Part shown: one piece after another, positions 1-14,600 of the stretch | Position numbering within the stretch: position 1 is the stretch's first letter | How the letters are laid out: every line of letters starts with the position of its first letter | DNA from: Apostichopus japonicus | Lineage: Eukaryota > Echinodermata > Holothuroidea > Aspidochirotida > Stichopodidae | Assembly: GCF_037975245.1 (NCBI RefSeq) | Contig: NC_092562.1 | Location: forward strand, 26,277,054 to 26,341,053 | Length of the DNA stretch: 64,000 nucleotides | Direction: 5' to 3' | Position numbers and translations under genes: made by a program | The notes under the pieces: model-generated | Told to the model about the DNA's origin: nothing | Database searches by the model: none | The model's input: only the letters and a program-made list of their open reading frames with translations

Positions 1-3000
1 CTGAATCAATCAATTTCCAATATGAAAACAAAACTCCCCCACCCTCCGATAATACCAAAAGCGTTTTGGCCAACCGTATAAGCTGAAGTTATCAGCATAT
101 TCGTTCGATCGCCGGCGTCCAATGGTATCCGAGTTCAGTTTGTTGGTGGTAAAAACCTGTTTTGTATTTCGTCGCAACATTCCAATCAAGTTTTATACGA
201 GGTTTCTATTATAACATTTCAGGTAATAAATACCCGGTGACTTTTGACACGGTTACAGAACGTGACAGAATGGAGCAATAATCAATGCTGGATGTAATAA
301 CTAACATGAAATAAAAATTTGCCCTACGAATTTATATTCGCAAGTGGCGTCATTAAATAGTTCATTGATAAATCGTATTTTACGAGGATTGCTTAAAAAA
401 ACACTGCCAATTTTGCTCTGTACATTCGGTTAAAACCATGATAAAATTTGTTCTAGGCTATAAAACGGTGAGAATCAAAGCGAAACATTTTTAACTTGAG
501 GTACACTAAACTGAACACTCTCCATACCCGGCCACTTTCCTGCCTTAAACCTATAGGACCAGCGGCGAAACGACAAACTTGGGCAGAGGAGGGGGGTTGG
601 GAGGGGGTGTGTGGAGGGGGAGTAGAGTATGTATGTGAAAAGGAGCAGATGGGTTTCTTTCTTATTATGAGAGCCACTTTGAGTGAGGATAGTTTAATTC
701 ATCTTGTAAGCCGTTTCCCCCTACATCAAACAAGAAGTCCGAAGATAAATTAGACAACATAACATGATGACATTACAACATCAGCAGAATGGGTACAAGT
801 ATTTAGTCTTAGACTCGGACATCTTTGAGGGTCGGGGCACGGGGACTCGACACCTCTCAACCTCATGGCGTTACGTACGCCACTGCTTAACGCCGCTTTA
901 TTATTGCGCACTTTCTCCAGGAGGTAAATATTTACTCCTGACACTGACTCCAAACATCTGCAGTAATATCATCTGGACATCTGTTTTTGTCTTGCGATCT
1001 ATCCTTTGCATTGGTGTCTACTCATAAGGAATCAGTTCTGTTATAGTTTACAGTTAAACAAGCTTGTCGTTCTTGATCATATGCACGTAGAATCGTAGAT
1101 AAATAGCCACAGCCTATACATGTATACGTTACACAGGCAGGATGACTATTTACCACTATTTAGTTCTTCAAATAAGGTTACCCAACCTTTTAATGAATCA
1201 GACGCTCCCCAAATGTTGCTACTGCTGAAGGTCGCCTTGATTCATTGACGTTGTCATGTCGATCATAAATCGCTGTGAGATATGAACTAATGTTTTGGCA
1301 ACTTGAAGATAAATTGGGATTTCTGGATGAAACCCTAGATCTCTCTCGCTCTATGGAGTCGTCTGACCATAATGACACTTGGCCTTATCCTGTCGTAGCC
1401 TACACCTCCCTTGACTTATATAATTTCCCATACGGAAATAAACTGTCGAAAACAAGCAAATACTTATACAACTAAGTATATATTGAGCTTCGAGTGTTTA
1501 GATCTGCCGACGTGCATGATGTTCTTTCACTTATCTTCAGTAACTGTCAAAGTTAGACAGAAATTTAAGTTTGCTTTATCATGCCGTTTAAAACGCTGCT
1601 GGTTGCGTACCATTTCAAAAACTGATCATAAACTGACCATGTAGCCCGTAGTTTAATTAACGCAATATGGAGTATCCTATTTCCCTTTCCAATGCACGTT
1701 CCCTCAAAGAGTTCACGTTGTTGTAAGTTGGCTAACAAACTAATGATTACAACAAATGATTCCGTTCGATTCTTGCACACAGAATTCAATAGGCTATGAT
1801 CTCGTTCTAAGTACGCATGTGATAAATATCGGTGCTTGATTTGAAAGTAACCATACCTGGCACAGTACCGATGGTTGACATACCTTTTGAGACATCAGTG
1901 TAGCAAACCATCAATGTTTTAGACTTAATTTTGACATCAATGTCTTAATTTTGCAATGAAAAATACTGTAACTGAACTCTTAATCAAATTTTCGACTGGT
2001 TTGTCATTATTATTGTACAAACCCGATACAATGAAGTCCTATTAACATTCAAATAATACTACTGAAAATTCTACTGAAAATTTGAGAAAAAAACATATTC
2101 GGTTAGCTTTAACATAAATGAATTATTTCTGGCAAAACAATGTCCGGGTGACGAACAAATGATGACTAATCGGATTCATAAGTACTGCCGACCATTTTAT
2201 CTTTATTTTGTGACAAATACAATTAGTCAATATTGCAGTAGAAGTTTTCGTAAGCAAATATTCAGGAAGTTTGGTCAAACCTGTGGACCAACTAAAATCA
2301 ACTGTCATACTGGCCAAATATCAATGCGCTGTGATAGCCAAAGCTATCTGCTCTCACATGGTTGGTATACCAAACCAGTTAAAAACTATTCTGTCTACGC
2401 TCTGGCTGCCTTTGAAAGCATCAAATTTTGTGTGTAAGTCAATTGAACAATTGATTTTGGTACGTCACCGTTACACTTTTCACGTTGTTATTGCAAATAT
2501 AATGGTTGACTAACTTTAGTGAGGGCAGTATTCACAAATAACCTTCCTTATTTTTTTGAAGGTGTTTTGTGCATCGGTAGGCTACTGCTGATTATACTTG
2601 CATAAGTTTATGTCTTAGTTTTTTACTTATTTCTTTATATCCACCTAGTTTGTCAAGATAGGTGAAATCCATTATAATTAAATTTCATAATGATTAAACC
2701 ACCGAGAGAAAGAATATTGACCTTTTTCCACACGAAACGTCAAGTTGCAACTCTGGAATAATTGTATATCAAGTTATATCTGACTTTGTAAGGCAATAAA
2801 AAGGCTTGACATGGCCAGATTAAATCAAATATAAAGCCAGATCTGGGATTTCGGTGAAAGTGAACATTTACACCATATTTTCTCTGCACCATGAGAATTA
2901 GTATACCTAGATATAAGTAAAGTTTGCCCATGGGAATTAAAGTGAAAACCATTGATATATTGTCATTCACAAAGATTGAAACTCGTTTTCACTCCTCTTA

Positions 3001-3320
3001 CTGAATTTTCTTTTGTGAAAGCAGGCCTATCATTGATTTTAATTGAGGTTAGTGAGTAGGCGAAATTAACAGAGAACAAAGTATGAAAACACTGTATACA
3101 TGATATGTTCAAAAGAATGCTAAAACCATGTATTACAATGATGTATATGTTAATATTTCTTATTGTTTCGACTAAACATTTTCTTTGTTTTTATGTGCCT
3201 CATATTTCAGCATCAAATTAAAGTTGATATGATCCTCCCACGAACTGCACGATGTGTCTGACTTCCTTTTCCAATGACGTGCCGATAGCTGAAAGGGTCA
3301 ATTAGTAGAGGGCTAACGGA
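1..3320. other. Region 3' of the gene, nothing recognised
   Basis: AT-rich sequence with only short unsupported ORFs on both strands and no recognisable domains. A purine-rich patch lies near 580-630. Confidence 0.6.
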
Positions 3321-3330
3321 AGATATATAT

Positions 3331-3378
<48 letters not shown>
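3321..3378. repeat. (AT)n microsatellite
   Basis: A long uninterrupted AT dinucleotide run. Confidence 0.95.
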
Positions 3379-3467
3379 ATAGCAGATAATAGATATGCAT
3401 ATCACTTTAAACAAAGATCAGTATATCAATTTAACTTCCAATATACGGGAGAACAAGACTATACTGC

Positions 3468-4250
3468 TTATCATTCACAGTACAGACAGCAATGAGCAAT
3501 ACTGTTGAAAAACCAGTCAGAGGATTAAAGGAATACCAATCATAAACAGCATTGCCTTTCACCAGTTACTACAAGATAATCACTTTAACTATTTAATTCA
3601 CAAGGGAATGCAAATATGGACAGAAAATAGAACTAAACTTTGAACTGTGTTGGAAAATCCGAATGATTGATTACGAATCAGGTATGATAATGGACTTACG
3701 CAGCAGAGAAAGAAACTTACTCCAAAAGATTGCATGACCTTCTAACCCCTTAAAAGGAAATATCCTATAGAGTTACAAATGCCTACTACACAATGTATGG
3801 ATATAGCAAATAAAACACCATCCAAAGCAAACACTACTTTAAGATGGGGTACTATCTCTGAAGTTGATTAACTTCTTCATTCACGGTACAGACAGCAATG
3901 AGTAATAATGTAGAAAACCAGTCAGGGCCTTATTAAACAACGTTGCCGTTTACCAGTTAATAATACAACAGATATGTAACCCCTTTCACTTTATAATTCA
4001 CAAAATTAATATGGACAGAAAATGCAATTAAACTATCATCTGTGTTGTAAAATCTGAATGATTGCTTACAACAGGGATGTTAATGGTCATATGCAGCAGA
4101 GAGTGAAACTTTTGCCAAAAGATTAATGGAACTTCTACCCCTAATAGGGAGTATCTTAAGAGAGTTACAAATACACACACAGTGTATGGTGACGTAAGTG
4201 CAACACAAAATGTAAGGACCTTTCGTTGTGTTTGGTGTTAAGTTTATTTA
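3468..4250. repeat. Diverged tandem duplication, about 400 bp x 2
   Basis: Segments near 3468-3870 and 3876-4250 share TACAGACAGCAATGAG, AAAACCAGTCAG, ATATGGACAGAAAAT, AATGATTG and GCAGCAGAGA in the same order, with many substitutions. No ORF. Confidence 0.65.
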
Positions 4251-5697
4251 GCCTTCTTCATTAGACAAAATTGAAGGTGATGTTAAGACGCTATTTTTTG
4301 TCAAATAAAGTGAACCACAGAATTATAAACTAAAAACATCCGTCCATTTGTCCGTAACCACACATTTTAAACTGGGTAATAATGTTTGAAATAACTTTGT
4401 TGTTTCAGGAAGGCTGTGGGCACCAACGTTGCCCAATTTGTTAAGGAGAAGCCCCTGAAGTGTACCGAACCTTTCCAAACCTGTTGGGCCTAGGCCCATA
4501 CAGGGGCCAACTCAATTTTTTTCTCATTTGTGATTCAACAAGCTCACCAGTTTGGGACTTCATCACAGTTGCAATTGACAGACTTTTTAGTTTTATTTTG
4601 TTTTTAATTTTCATTTTGCCCTTCTGTTAACAACATTTTAAATTTTTTGTGAAGGGCTAGTATATAAGGTGCATGGTAAGCCCAAGTACGGTAAGTCCAC
4701 AATTAGTTCTCTGAATGTTTCTCTGACAAATGTGTGAGCATTCATAGATTTCAAAGATTCAGAGGATTGTAGACAGGTAGCTACTACTTCAGTTGAAATA
4801 TCATAACCCCCCCCCCCTCCCCCACATAATATCTTAAAGAGAGAGTTTGGACATTTTGGCTATCACATTTTGTAAGCTTAAAATAAAAGTGGATATTACT
4901 TGAAAACTTTGAAAAGTACAGCTGTTATTTTGACTATTCAAAGACCATTTTACTCAGAATTTCATACACTTCTATGAATGGGAAATTTTAAGAAGCAAAT
5001 GAATGTATGTTTTATTCATTACTGCTATGTTAGTAATTAAAAGGTTTAATTTAACCTTTAATCATTTTACATGATTACTTTATATGTTCCCAATGCAACT
5101 GTTTAAAAATTGGACACTTAGACTGTCTTCAGACGCCACCATTATTTTGAACTTATTAAACTCTGTAATGAGTACCCTATCATATGAATTTCTCTTAGGA
5201 GGGGAATTGTTTGCAAAACCAAATTGAATACTTGTGATCCAATTCCCATTGTTAGAAATATACTTACTAGTGCCTTAATATGAATTGATAATACATATGT
5301 ACTTAGTTAATTTCCTTTCAAATGTTTACATAAATTGCTATTCTTAACCTAATAGTTTTGCCACCGAGAGGGTTGACGGGCTTAGATGTACATAGGATGG
5401 AGCGTTTCATTTTCATCTGTCAGGAATTTACCATCGTGCTGCAACTTACCCGTTTAACAGTCATTGACAGTAGTATCCCAGTGTGATTGCTGTTCTTCAT
5501 ATATATGTTTCACAGATTTATAAAGGCACCAAAACGAGTTCGAAAATGATGCATGTTTACATATAGCAAATTGAAATTGTTAGATTGCGTTATTTGCAAA
5601 CACATTTTTTGAGGTATTGCAAGCACACTCTGATACATGTTTCATGGCAATAACTATAATTATTTTAATTATTAGAAAATCACATTTGTATGAGGGG
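4251..5697. other. No gene recognised
   Basis: AT-rich. A GC-richer patch at 4400-4510 (ACCAACGTTGCCC, GGGCCTAGGCCCA) has no ORF worth calling; a C run lies at about 4807. Confidence 0.5.
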
Positions 5698-5705
5698 AAC
5701 ATACA

Positions 5706-6310
5706 CAAGGGCGGCGGAACCGGGGGGGGGGGGCACGTGCCCCCCACTTTTCCTCAGGTTAAAAATGTGCCCTTTTTCTACATAAAAATTGAGGTGTCTC
5801 AAGTTAGCAAGAGGCCAGGGAACCAGAATGAACACTCGGGAAGGGCCGTTTCCGGCCATCTGAGGGCATTGTAAAACCAAAAAATTTCTTGTACGCTCCG
5901 CGCCAACCGATGGTGGCGCTCCGCTCAGATAGTCGTGCATATAACTTTGCAAATCTTGGCTACGCCTCTGACTTTTAATGAATTTCTGTGGGTCAAACTC
6001 AAAGCTATTTCGAATGGAAAAAAATGTGTTCAGATATTAACAAGAAATAAACTCTAATTCGGAAGATTCCTACATTAGCAAATAGCATGATTTCACCTCA
6101 GTTTGTTCCTTGTTTCCCATTGGATATTGCAGTGCTAGTATGCATATTTTCCTTGAGGGGGAGGGGGGGGGGCGTTGATTAAGTGATGTGTATACGCAAA
6201 TATGATAATACAATAAGAGTTATAGAGGCTACATCAGTCCAATCGAATTTCTGCAAAGTGCCCTTTGATGTCGGTGCCCCCCCAGATTAAAAGTGCTTCC
6301 GCCGCCCTTG
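5706..6310. mobile_element. hAT-like MITE A
   Basis: 605 bp bounded by 8-bp direct repeats AACATACA (5698-5705 and 6311-6318) and a perfect 14-bp terminal inverted repeat CAAGGGCGGCGGAA. G/C homopolymer tracts lie near the left end. The interior holds TACGCTCCGCGCCAACC and GGTGGCGCTCCGCT, shared with the element at 41912. No transposase; an 8-bp duplication and CA-start TIR fit hAT. Confidence 0.78.
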
Positions 6311-6318
6311 AACATACA

Positions 6319-7806
6319 CGTGGGGTGAGCGAATCATTCATTGCATATTTTTGTGCCTTATTATTTTGTAATTTTGCTTTTGAAACTTGGCATCATTTTC
6401 ACTGTTTAATATATATATTTAATACCATAAATTGCTGTCTTTGTCCTGCTTTACAAAAGAGTATTCACGAGCTTAGCTGTGGGTCTCAGCTCTGGAGGAC
6501 AGAATTGCACGTCGTTTCATTTATCTGTACATATCTCACCATGTCGAATTTACAGAATCCTAAGAGCAGTGTCAAAATATGAAGTTTAATAACATATCAT
6601 TCATTTTGACGTATATATTATACTCCATATGATAATTATTTGTCATAATTAGATCTAAATGTAAAGAAACTAACTGCAGTTTGCAGAAAGTTTTGCTAAA
6701 ACTACGAGTTGTAGTAAATGATGACGTCAAACAAAACAAGTTTGGCACGGAGCCATTGCCACAACACACGTTTCTGTGCGTATGCATCACGTATAATTCA
6801 TCTCCCGAGTTAACTTTGTTGTGTACGTAATGTCGTATGTCATACGAACCATCAACAGACATCAGCTATTAATACTACTGTACCAACGATGCTATACATA
6901 CTATACCTTTCGAGATTCGGTAAGAGCGTCCAGATGTAAACTCTCACTAATATTTCTTATAAATTCATGAAGTATTTCGCTTTAATGATAGGCGTAGGTT
7001 AAGAACAGAAGTGGCTCTGCGGGACGAAAGCAGTTTGCTTCAAAAACCATGTCTTGACCTTTCGGGGTCTGGAATTTAGGCACAGGTTGTTGGCAATACC
7101 GTGCGAGATTCACGAAAGTATCCTAGCCGTATCGGTACGCAGTAAGACATAACGTTAACCTTACATTGCAATGTGACATAGGCTAAGCTACATGGCAACC
7201 AGTTCGTCACCTAATATGTTTTGGGCGGCACTGAGACAATTGCTCTGACCAGAATCGCCTTACAGAAATTTCGTGGTATTTCTTGTTTAGTCACCTCAAC
7301 TGAGAACATTGGGTTATGAATGAATATAAATGGACCAATGTCACAAATTATGCTAGGCACCTGGTAACTAATTCTTAGTCATCGTAAGCCTACTCAACAT
7401 GTTACTTGTACCTGTTACTGACTAGGCTATATATATGTATAGTAAGTTCTAACTCTGTAAAATTAAAAGTAATAAGCTCAGCCTCAGTTAGGCCTAACCT
7501 AGCTAAACTGGTTTGTGGTGCATCGTGTACACCTAGCAAAATAGCCTAACGTTAGGTAGCCTATAAATTGTATAACCTTTATGTGAGTTGCATGATTTGA
7601 ATCTTTATTATGGCAGTGGTAAACCTGATGTAGACTAGGCCTAATGATATGTTAGGCGTAATAAAATAAGGTGGCACTGAAAAAGTCATGGGACATTTAA
7701 AGTTGGGAAGGGACTTCCTCTAATACTTTCCCAGATTATTTTCATCATCTTGGATTTGGTTTCCTAAATTGAAGAAGAACATACAATGTACATGTTTACA
7801 AGTGAA
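6319..7806. other. No gene recognised
   Basis: Moderately AT-rich sequence between two MITEs. Repeated TAGGCCTA-like words around 7460-7660. No supported ORF. Confidence 0.5.
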
Positions 7807-7814
7807 AAATAAAG

Positions 7815-8182
7815 CAGTGGCGTAGGAAGGTACTTTGGAGTGGGGGGGAGGGGCTGAAGACTGATGGCTGGTCTAAGGGGAGGGGCTGTCCCCCTCCCCT
7901 TTGGAATTTTCTTGAATTTCCAGGTGGCCTCAGATGCAATTTGGTGCAATATAGCACACTTCAACCCACCCACTCCATTTTGTATATAATTTTGCATTTT
8001 CACCTGGCCTTAGATGCAATTTGGTGCTCCAAATGAGATTTTTTTTCTCATTTGGAAATGAAAAAGGGGTTTTCTGACTTGCGAAGCGGGGGGGGGGGGG
8101 GGCGGAATGATACTTCTGCCCCTCCATTTTTTCACTGGGGGGTGGGGCTGGCGCCCCCCAGCCCCCGGTTCCTACGCCCTTG
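7815..8182. mobile_element. hAT-like MITE C
   Basis: 368 bp bounded by 8-bp direct repeats AAATAAAG (7807-7814 and 8183-8190). Left end CAGTGGCGTAGGAA, right end (reverse complement) CAAGGGCGTAGGAA. A palindromic core, AAGGGGAGGGG...CCCCTCCCCTTT, recurs in the element at 25563. Noncoding. Confidence 0.78.
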
Positions 8183-8190
8183 AAATAAAG

Positions 8191-11100
8191 GATATTTCCG
8201 CACCAGATATTTGTGGGCGGAAAGTGATCAGCGGAAAGTATGGGGTGCCGAGAGTAACAGAAACTGCATAAGTCTACCGTGTAGATTCTAATCATAGTAA
8301 AAATACTACTGAAAACTTCATTTGAAGGGTAATAGCACATGAAATCAGTCTCATTTAACTTCTGGCAGCAGCTGTACTTCCCAAACATAATGACGCGTTA
8401 CAGGATTAGCCTAATGCGTAATGGATGTTGCATCTTTTCAAAGTTAATTATTCATGAGCAGCAATACAATTCCTCTTTCTGGGATATGAAATTTGTGAAA
8501 ATAAAGTTAGCCACCTACAACATTTTCCATATTCTGTCCTGTAGACATTGGTTAATTGAGATTTTGCCATCACCCCAGGTTGCCATCACCTATTCACTGT
8601 TTACAGACACAATACAATTTTCACATTGTATACATTTGGATGGGTTTTATGGGAGTGCAGAATTTGTACTGAAAATTGAAAAGAAAAAGGAAAACCCATG
8701 CACATACACATCAGAAATCATTGAAGATAGCTTTCAGTGTAAACACTTTTAAAGTATATATAATTACAACGTGAGTAGAAACACAACACTTTCAAAGATT
8801 TGTCCAGAACAAACATTGTTTCTAACTACATGCACTGTAAATGAACTTAAGTAGCAATGTCGTTGGTATACATTTGGCTAAAGTTCGTAATAGAATTCAG
8901 TTGTAGGAAATGCATTAAGACACAAGTCTGCGTGCATGCTTGTGTGTGGACAAAAGTGTGTTGCAAATTTCTAAACAGTAACATCAATTGACTTCAAACT
9001 AGGTGGGTGTGTGCTAGAGGATGGGATGAAAGTGCTCAGGACTTATGTAGTCATATGATAAAAATTATCAATGCAGCATGTTTTGATATTATGTGTACTT
9101 TTCCAAACCAAAAATGAACGACAATGTCAAACTAACGTAGGATTGCAAACGCTCAAAGTAACTTAAAACGTGAGGTCACCTACTGAATTGGAGTTATAGT
9201 CATCCACAACCGAATTGGTCTCCGTGCATGATTAACATGAATAATAATGAGACCATGGGTCAAATGCCACTGTAACAAAATATACTCCAATGATTTATAA
9301 CACGCATGTAAATTAACATGAAATGACAAAGGTTATCAAGTCTATGAAGTTCAAAGATTCTAAAACTTGTTACATGTATGACAATGTACTTCCAGCATGA
9401 TGATCTTATATTCACATTCATCACATGAAACAGCATTGCGACTTTTAAAGAAATTCCTGTTTTGCTAAATATATTTCAACATTAAGAAAAACATACTAAT
9501 AACTGGAATTGATGGGGTTGTGATTTTGTTAAAACTTTCTGGTTAGAGTCTTATAACCTTTGCCCGAAGAGTAACTTTTTATCACCTTATCATCACGTAA
9601 AGTTTGGTTATATCGACGAAGATAAACATCCGATCAACTTTTAACTTATACATGCAAAGTATGATGTCTTCAGTTGCAAATTAAAGGCTACGCAGCCAGA
9701 TGCTATTGCATTTTACCACAGTTTAAGTATTATTTACAGGTAGAGTATTACATACTATAACTAATAGGGAATGCCGTATAGTATACTCTTAAATGACATG
9801 TCCAATAATTTAATGTATCAATTACTTTCTCAAAACCAAAGAAGACATTTATTTATTATGGGATATACGAATTTCTTTTCCATTAATTCTGTTTGTTGCT
9901 TTATACTGTTTTTGAGAATAAGTGTCCTTTTTTTGTGTCGTAAATGTAATCGTTTATATAATTTGTAAGTAATCCGAATAAAAGTTTGAAATTGATTGTT
10001 CATTTGAAACGAAAGATAGCAATAGTACATAAAACAAAACTGGAATTTATTACCACAGAGTTTATTGTTTCCTGTGTAAAACTACCCAGCGTTAAATATA
10101 AATGTCTGTCAATGTAAAGAAAATAATGAATTAAGCAAATTACGGCGACAAAGAATAAGAAGAAATTACTAAATATATTAAAACAAATCTTTTTCCCTGA
10201 CAGAATGTAGGAATAGTAAACTGTCACATCACTTTGAAGGCTTCACGTGTGTTCACGTCGAACTGCTGCACATCGCGGCTGGTGTTTCTCTCATGTAAAG
10301 TCATCTCAGACTTTGGAGGACACACACAACAAGTAACCTTTATAGCAAAACCATCAGTAATACCTCCATTTCTGAATGACTGATTTCATATGATACTTTA
10401 AAGTACTAATATTTTTGAAGGTTTCATTTTCTTTAGAACAATTCTAACTGAGATGTTTAAGGGGATTGAGCAAATTCTCATTTACAACTTTTAGCTTCTT
10501 CTTTGGGTATCCATAATTTTTGTTTGCTGTGTGTGTGCAAGTTTTACCACATCATAACATCATATTAGAAATAATGGAAAATAATTTGTTGCAAATACCA
10601 AAGTAATATTAACATTACAAAGCAGATAGGTTAATATAGAAATGCACAAATGAAAATATATTTTTTGATGTTAATATAAGTGACGCTATTAAACTCTAAA
10701 AATTAGATTGACTTTAATATCTTACACGCTTTAAATTTAATTACAATTATGCAATATAGGAAACCTTTCCGAAATGTGTTCTCAAATTTGTTTGTACCTT
10801 TAATCAGTTTCATTAAATAATAGAATTCCTAAAATATCAGCTACTTTTGGCCGTGCAGAGTAGCAATGGACAAGCCATCACCTGCGAATTTAATACTTAA
10901 TATGTTCATTCTATACTTTGTATCAGCTTTGCATCTCTGAGCCAAACCCGACATTTTACGAAGGTATTTTAATTCTACATTTGTTCAGATATTCTGATTA
11001 GGTTCATGGAGTTCACATACAAGCACAAGAACAAACATGACAAAACTTCGTCTTACCGTAAGAATCAATATGGTGAAGTAAAGAACCAATTGAAATATTT

Positions 11101-11545
11101 AAATGAGAGATAAATTGTATTACCTAGTAATATATTACAGAGAAAACTACTTTGACTAAATTCTTCGGCAACATTGTGGAGAGATATACAGAAATTGACA
11201 TCATCTACCCAAGTGCAAACAATACAGCCTAGTGTGTACTGGTATAGTTGTGTTCTCCTATTTAGAAGAACCAGCACAGTGTGACAAATTTGCTTTGAGT
11301 CCTGTATTGTGAAGTACATTGTCTCTGAAGGCTCTATCCATTGTTGCTTAAAGTGGCATGCCAATTTACCCCTAAATAATTCAGTAGTAAATATAAAAAG
11401 TAGTAGATAAAATTATTCTTTTCTTCCATGTAAAATAACCATATAAAGAGACACTACAAAAAAAAAATGTTGACTTTTGTTTACATCCAAAGATAAAAGA
11501 GAAAATGGGACAGTTTGAAATTAATAAAAACAAAGGTAAATCTGT
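8191..11545. other. Downstream flank and probable 3' UTR of the receptor gene
   Basis: The part nearest 11545 should hold the 3' UTR, but no convincing AATAAA with a GT-rich element was identified on the minus strand. The 137-codon + strand ORF at 8339-8752 has no recognisable domain. Confidence 0.4.
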
Positions 11546-11620
11546 TCAATAGATCACAGAATAGTCATCTTGGTTGTTCAAGTAACACCTCAGTAACTTC
11601 AGACACAGAGTGTAATTATC
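11546..11620 (-). CDS. Exon 28: last exon, PTP D2 C-terminal helix and stop
   Basis: Acceptor TTTTTTTATTTCAG; 25 codons including TGA. DNYTLCLKLLRCYLNN matches the closing PTP helix (QYxLCYxxxLEYL), followed by QDDYSVIY and the stop, so the protein ends almost immediately after D2. No strong polyadenylation signal was identified just downstream. Confidence 0.83.
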   Translation of the reverse strand, partial: DNYTLCLKLLRCYLNNQDDYSVIY

Positions 11621-14600
11621 CTGAAATAAAAAAAAGGAAAATTCAAAAGAAGAAAAATTAACACTCCTTGTTTGTTGTAGGTCCTAACCTGACTGAATTT
11701 ATCGTGTTTAAACTCAATCTTCAAACGTATCAATCATAACGAGAAGAATAATCAGTAAGAATAAAAAAAACATGAATGTTCTCTAGGTTTCCAACAATAT
11801 ATGTATGCTTCAATGTCATGTTTCTTAAGTAGTTTAACATGTATGCTAAACATAACTCAATGATAGCAAGCTACACATTAAAATACTAACCTGTGATAGC
11901 ATGAAGTTTACATTTTTCCTTCTCAATTTCTGCACAGCCAGGTATACATCACAAGCGCCTTCTTTCTCCAGACATTGAATTTGAGTTTTAGCTGTAACAT
12001 ACACAGCACTGACACCAACTCCATTTCTGAAATGAGATTTACAAAAGACCAATTTGTTCTCCTGACTGTCTACGCATTTTGCAGTGGTGAGGAATCCTTT
12101 AAATTATGAATTACTGCTAAATAATTTTGTATGCATTCTAAACATTCAGTGTCCAAACCTGTTTATTAAAACACCACTAAACATATCATTTATTAGCATC
12201 TTGTGCAATGCAGTGCTGTAAAGTTGTGCATTTTCAACTTTCAACATGTTCAATTATTAAATTTGCCATTTATCCAAATAATATTAGCTTTTATATATAT
12301 CTTCCAGCAAATTAATATGCAAATAAGTAAAGATACATACAGACAGTGGATAAGTGTAGGACCAGATGTTACGTTTCTAGTTGACTGTATGAAATCTACC
12401 ATCTTAGGGAGAGCTTCATCATCACCAAGCAATGCTTCAAAAGTCAAGTGATTCACAGTAACTGGATCCTGAGAAAATGAACAAGTAAATAATATACAAA
12501 TTAGAGATATTTTCAATGCAAGATGAAATCAGTAAGGTAAACTATTTAAGTAGAAAGCAATGAGAACCATTTAAGAATACTTAAAGTAAACCTGATTTGA
12601 ACAAAGATGATCAAGGATGTTCATAAATTAGTCTTGTTTCATTGATTTCACAGATGTACCTCATTCTCATAGTCTTGGTGATTGACTTCAAATGTCTGTG
12701 TTTTCAACAGATCTTGACGTTCAGTGTTAACACACTTCACTGTGATGGATCCAAAAGTGATCAACCCAGAATCTGGCCAATACTTTGCAGCAGTCTGTAG
12801 AATAACACAATGAAGATAGAAATACAATACAAATACCTAACCATCTTATGAGTTCCCTGCTATTCATAAAAAGAACTATTAAAATTAAAAAAGTGTTTTA
12901 TGGACAACAAGATGCATTACTAGGTTTAATTTTATTGCAAACCAGATCCTCAGATGACACATCTAGATCTGCACATCAAAAATGAAAAAAACAAAATAAA
13001 ACACAAATATTGTTGAGATGCCATAGTAAATACCAAATTTTTTTTTTAAAGCATTTTTAGATGACTCAAACACTTCTCAGACTCCATTCTCTCATAGCTC
13101 CTGACCACTCCAATCAGCAATTATAGCATTGGAGAACTATTTGTGGTTACAAAACCAGATATAACCAGATAGAAACTAAACTATGAGCACCCAGTTCTGT
13201 GTTTTAAAAGATAAGAAGATGCTAGTTGGACAGGAGGCATAAAGCATTAGATCTTATTAGATCAGTCTGGTATGGTGAGATCATTGATCGCTGATCTTAC
13301 ACAATGCAAGTTGATTTAATTTTTATGGATAAGACTGGGCTGTAAGCCTTTGCCTTCGCTGATGATAACAATCATAAATGAAGGTCCAATTTTGTCTCAT
13401 TCCAAAATATGCAAAAGTTTGCAAACAAGCGGATATATACAATAAACATTATCAAGTAATTTGGGCATTAGAACATGACAGGGTTGTTGAATTTGTCATT
13501 CTTTGGAGAAACACAAAATCTTTTCATACTCATTCTGCTCAGAACTTGTCTGATTTCTCAAGACATTTTATCTTTAGGGTTCAGGTTACAACAGGCTTGT
13601 AGATGGTCATGATCAATCAGTTTCTTAATTGTTAACCATCATGGAACATCCAACTTGTCTAATTTAGCACATTATCCCAGATAATTTGGAGCAAATGATG
13701 TGAGGTATATGCATGGGTTGTGAGAGATTTAATGATGCAGACAGATAAAGTGACATATCTTAACAAAGCTAACTTGCTTGCATTACATTTCTTGCAAAAG
13801 TATTTCATGTGTTTTTACAAACCTTGTTAGCTGTGCTCATGTCTTTCAGCATGATAATGGTACTGCATTTGTAATCATAGACAAGTCTCCAAAAATCTTC
13901 CAAGATTGAAGCCAGAGGATGTTGCGTCAAAATAATTGAACCATCATCCTATATTAAACATAAAAATCATTATATTTTGTACAAGAAAGTAAGGCACACA
14001 AAAAGCAAAAGATTTCAAACAAGCATTTTCAAATAGAAAAAAAAAAAAACACCTACAGATTTTTCTTAACAAACATATGTTGACTGGGTTAAGAAATTCT
14101 GGTAGTTCTCCTGCGTTGTTTTAAATTCAACTCTTGAATCAGATCTTTTCATCGAAACCACATCCATAGAACATTTTGTATTATGGGTCTATACATTTTC
14201 AAATTATTTTGCAGAGTTTAAAGTATTAACCTACTGATAAATGGTATATTCTTGCAAAGAAGTTGCATAATATTAAATGCAGAAAATATTGATATCCAAG
14301 CAAAAGTCCCAAGGATATATTGCTGTAAGTAATATGAAAGTTGAACTTGAAGAATATATACCATTATGAAATCATGGACGACCTCCTACTTACAGGTAAA
14401 CATAGTTGACACTGATACAACAGTATCAATAATTAAAGTTTAAGGGCACTGACTTGATGCTGATATATTGTATGCACGCAAAAAACCATTGTACTCCAGG
14501 TTGTATTTGTATACCACTGTTTATCTGTCAGATTGTATATAAATACCACTGTTTATCTTTCAAAAACGATCTTCGAAGCATCTGAGGCACCTAATTTTAA

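Noticed and set aside
7930-8388. 152-codon minus strand ORF
   Set aside because: Runs through the G/C tracts of MITE C; compositional artefact.
8339-8752. 137-codon + strand ORF
   Set aside because: No recognisable domain, AT-rich, no neighbouring exons; likely chance.
11065-11364. 99-codon minus strand ORF just below the stop codon as an extra C-terminal exon
   Set aside because: Exon 28 supplies the expected final PTP helix and a stop codon; this ORF has no domain and is beyond it.
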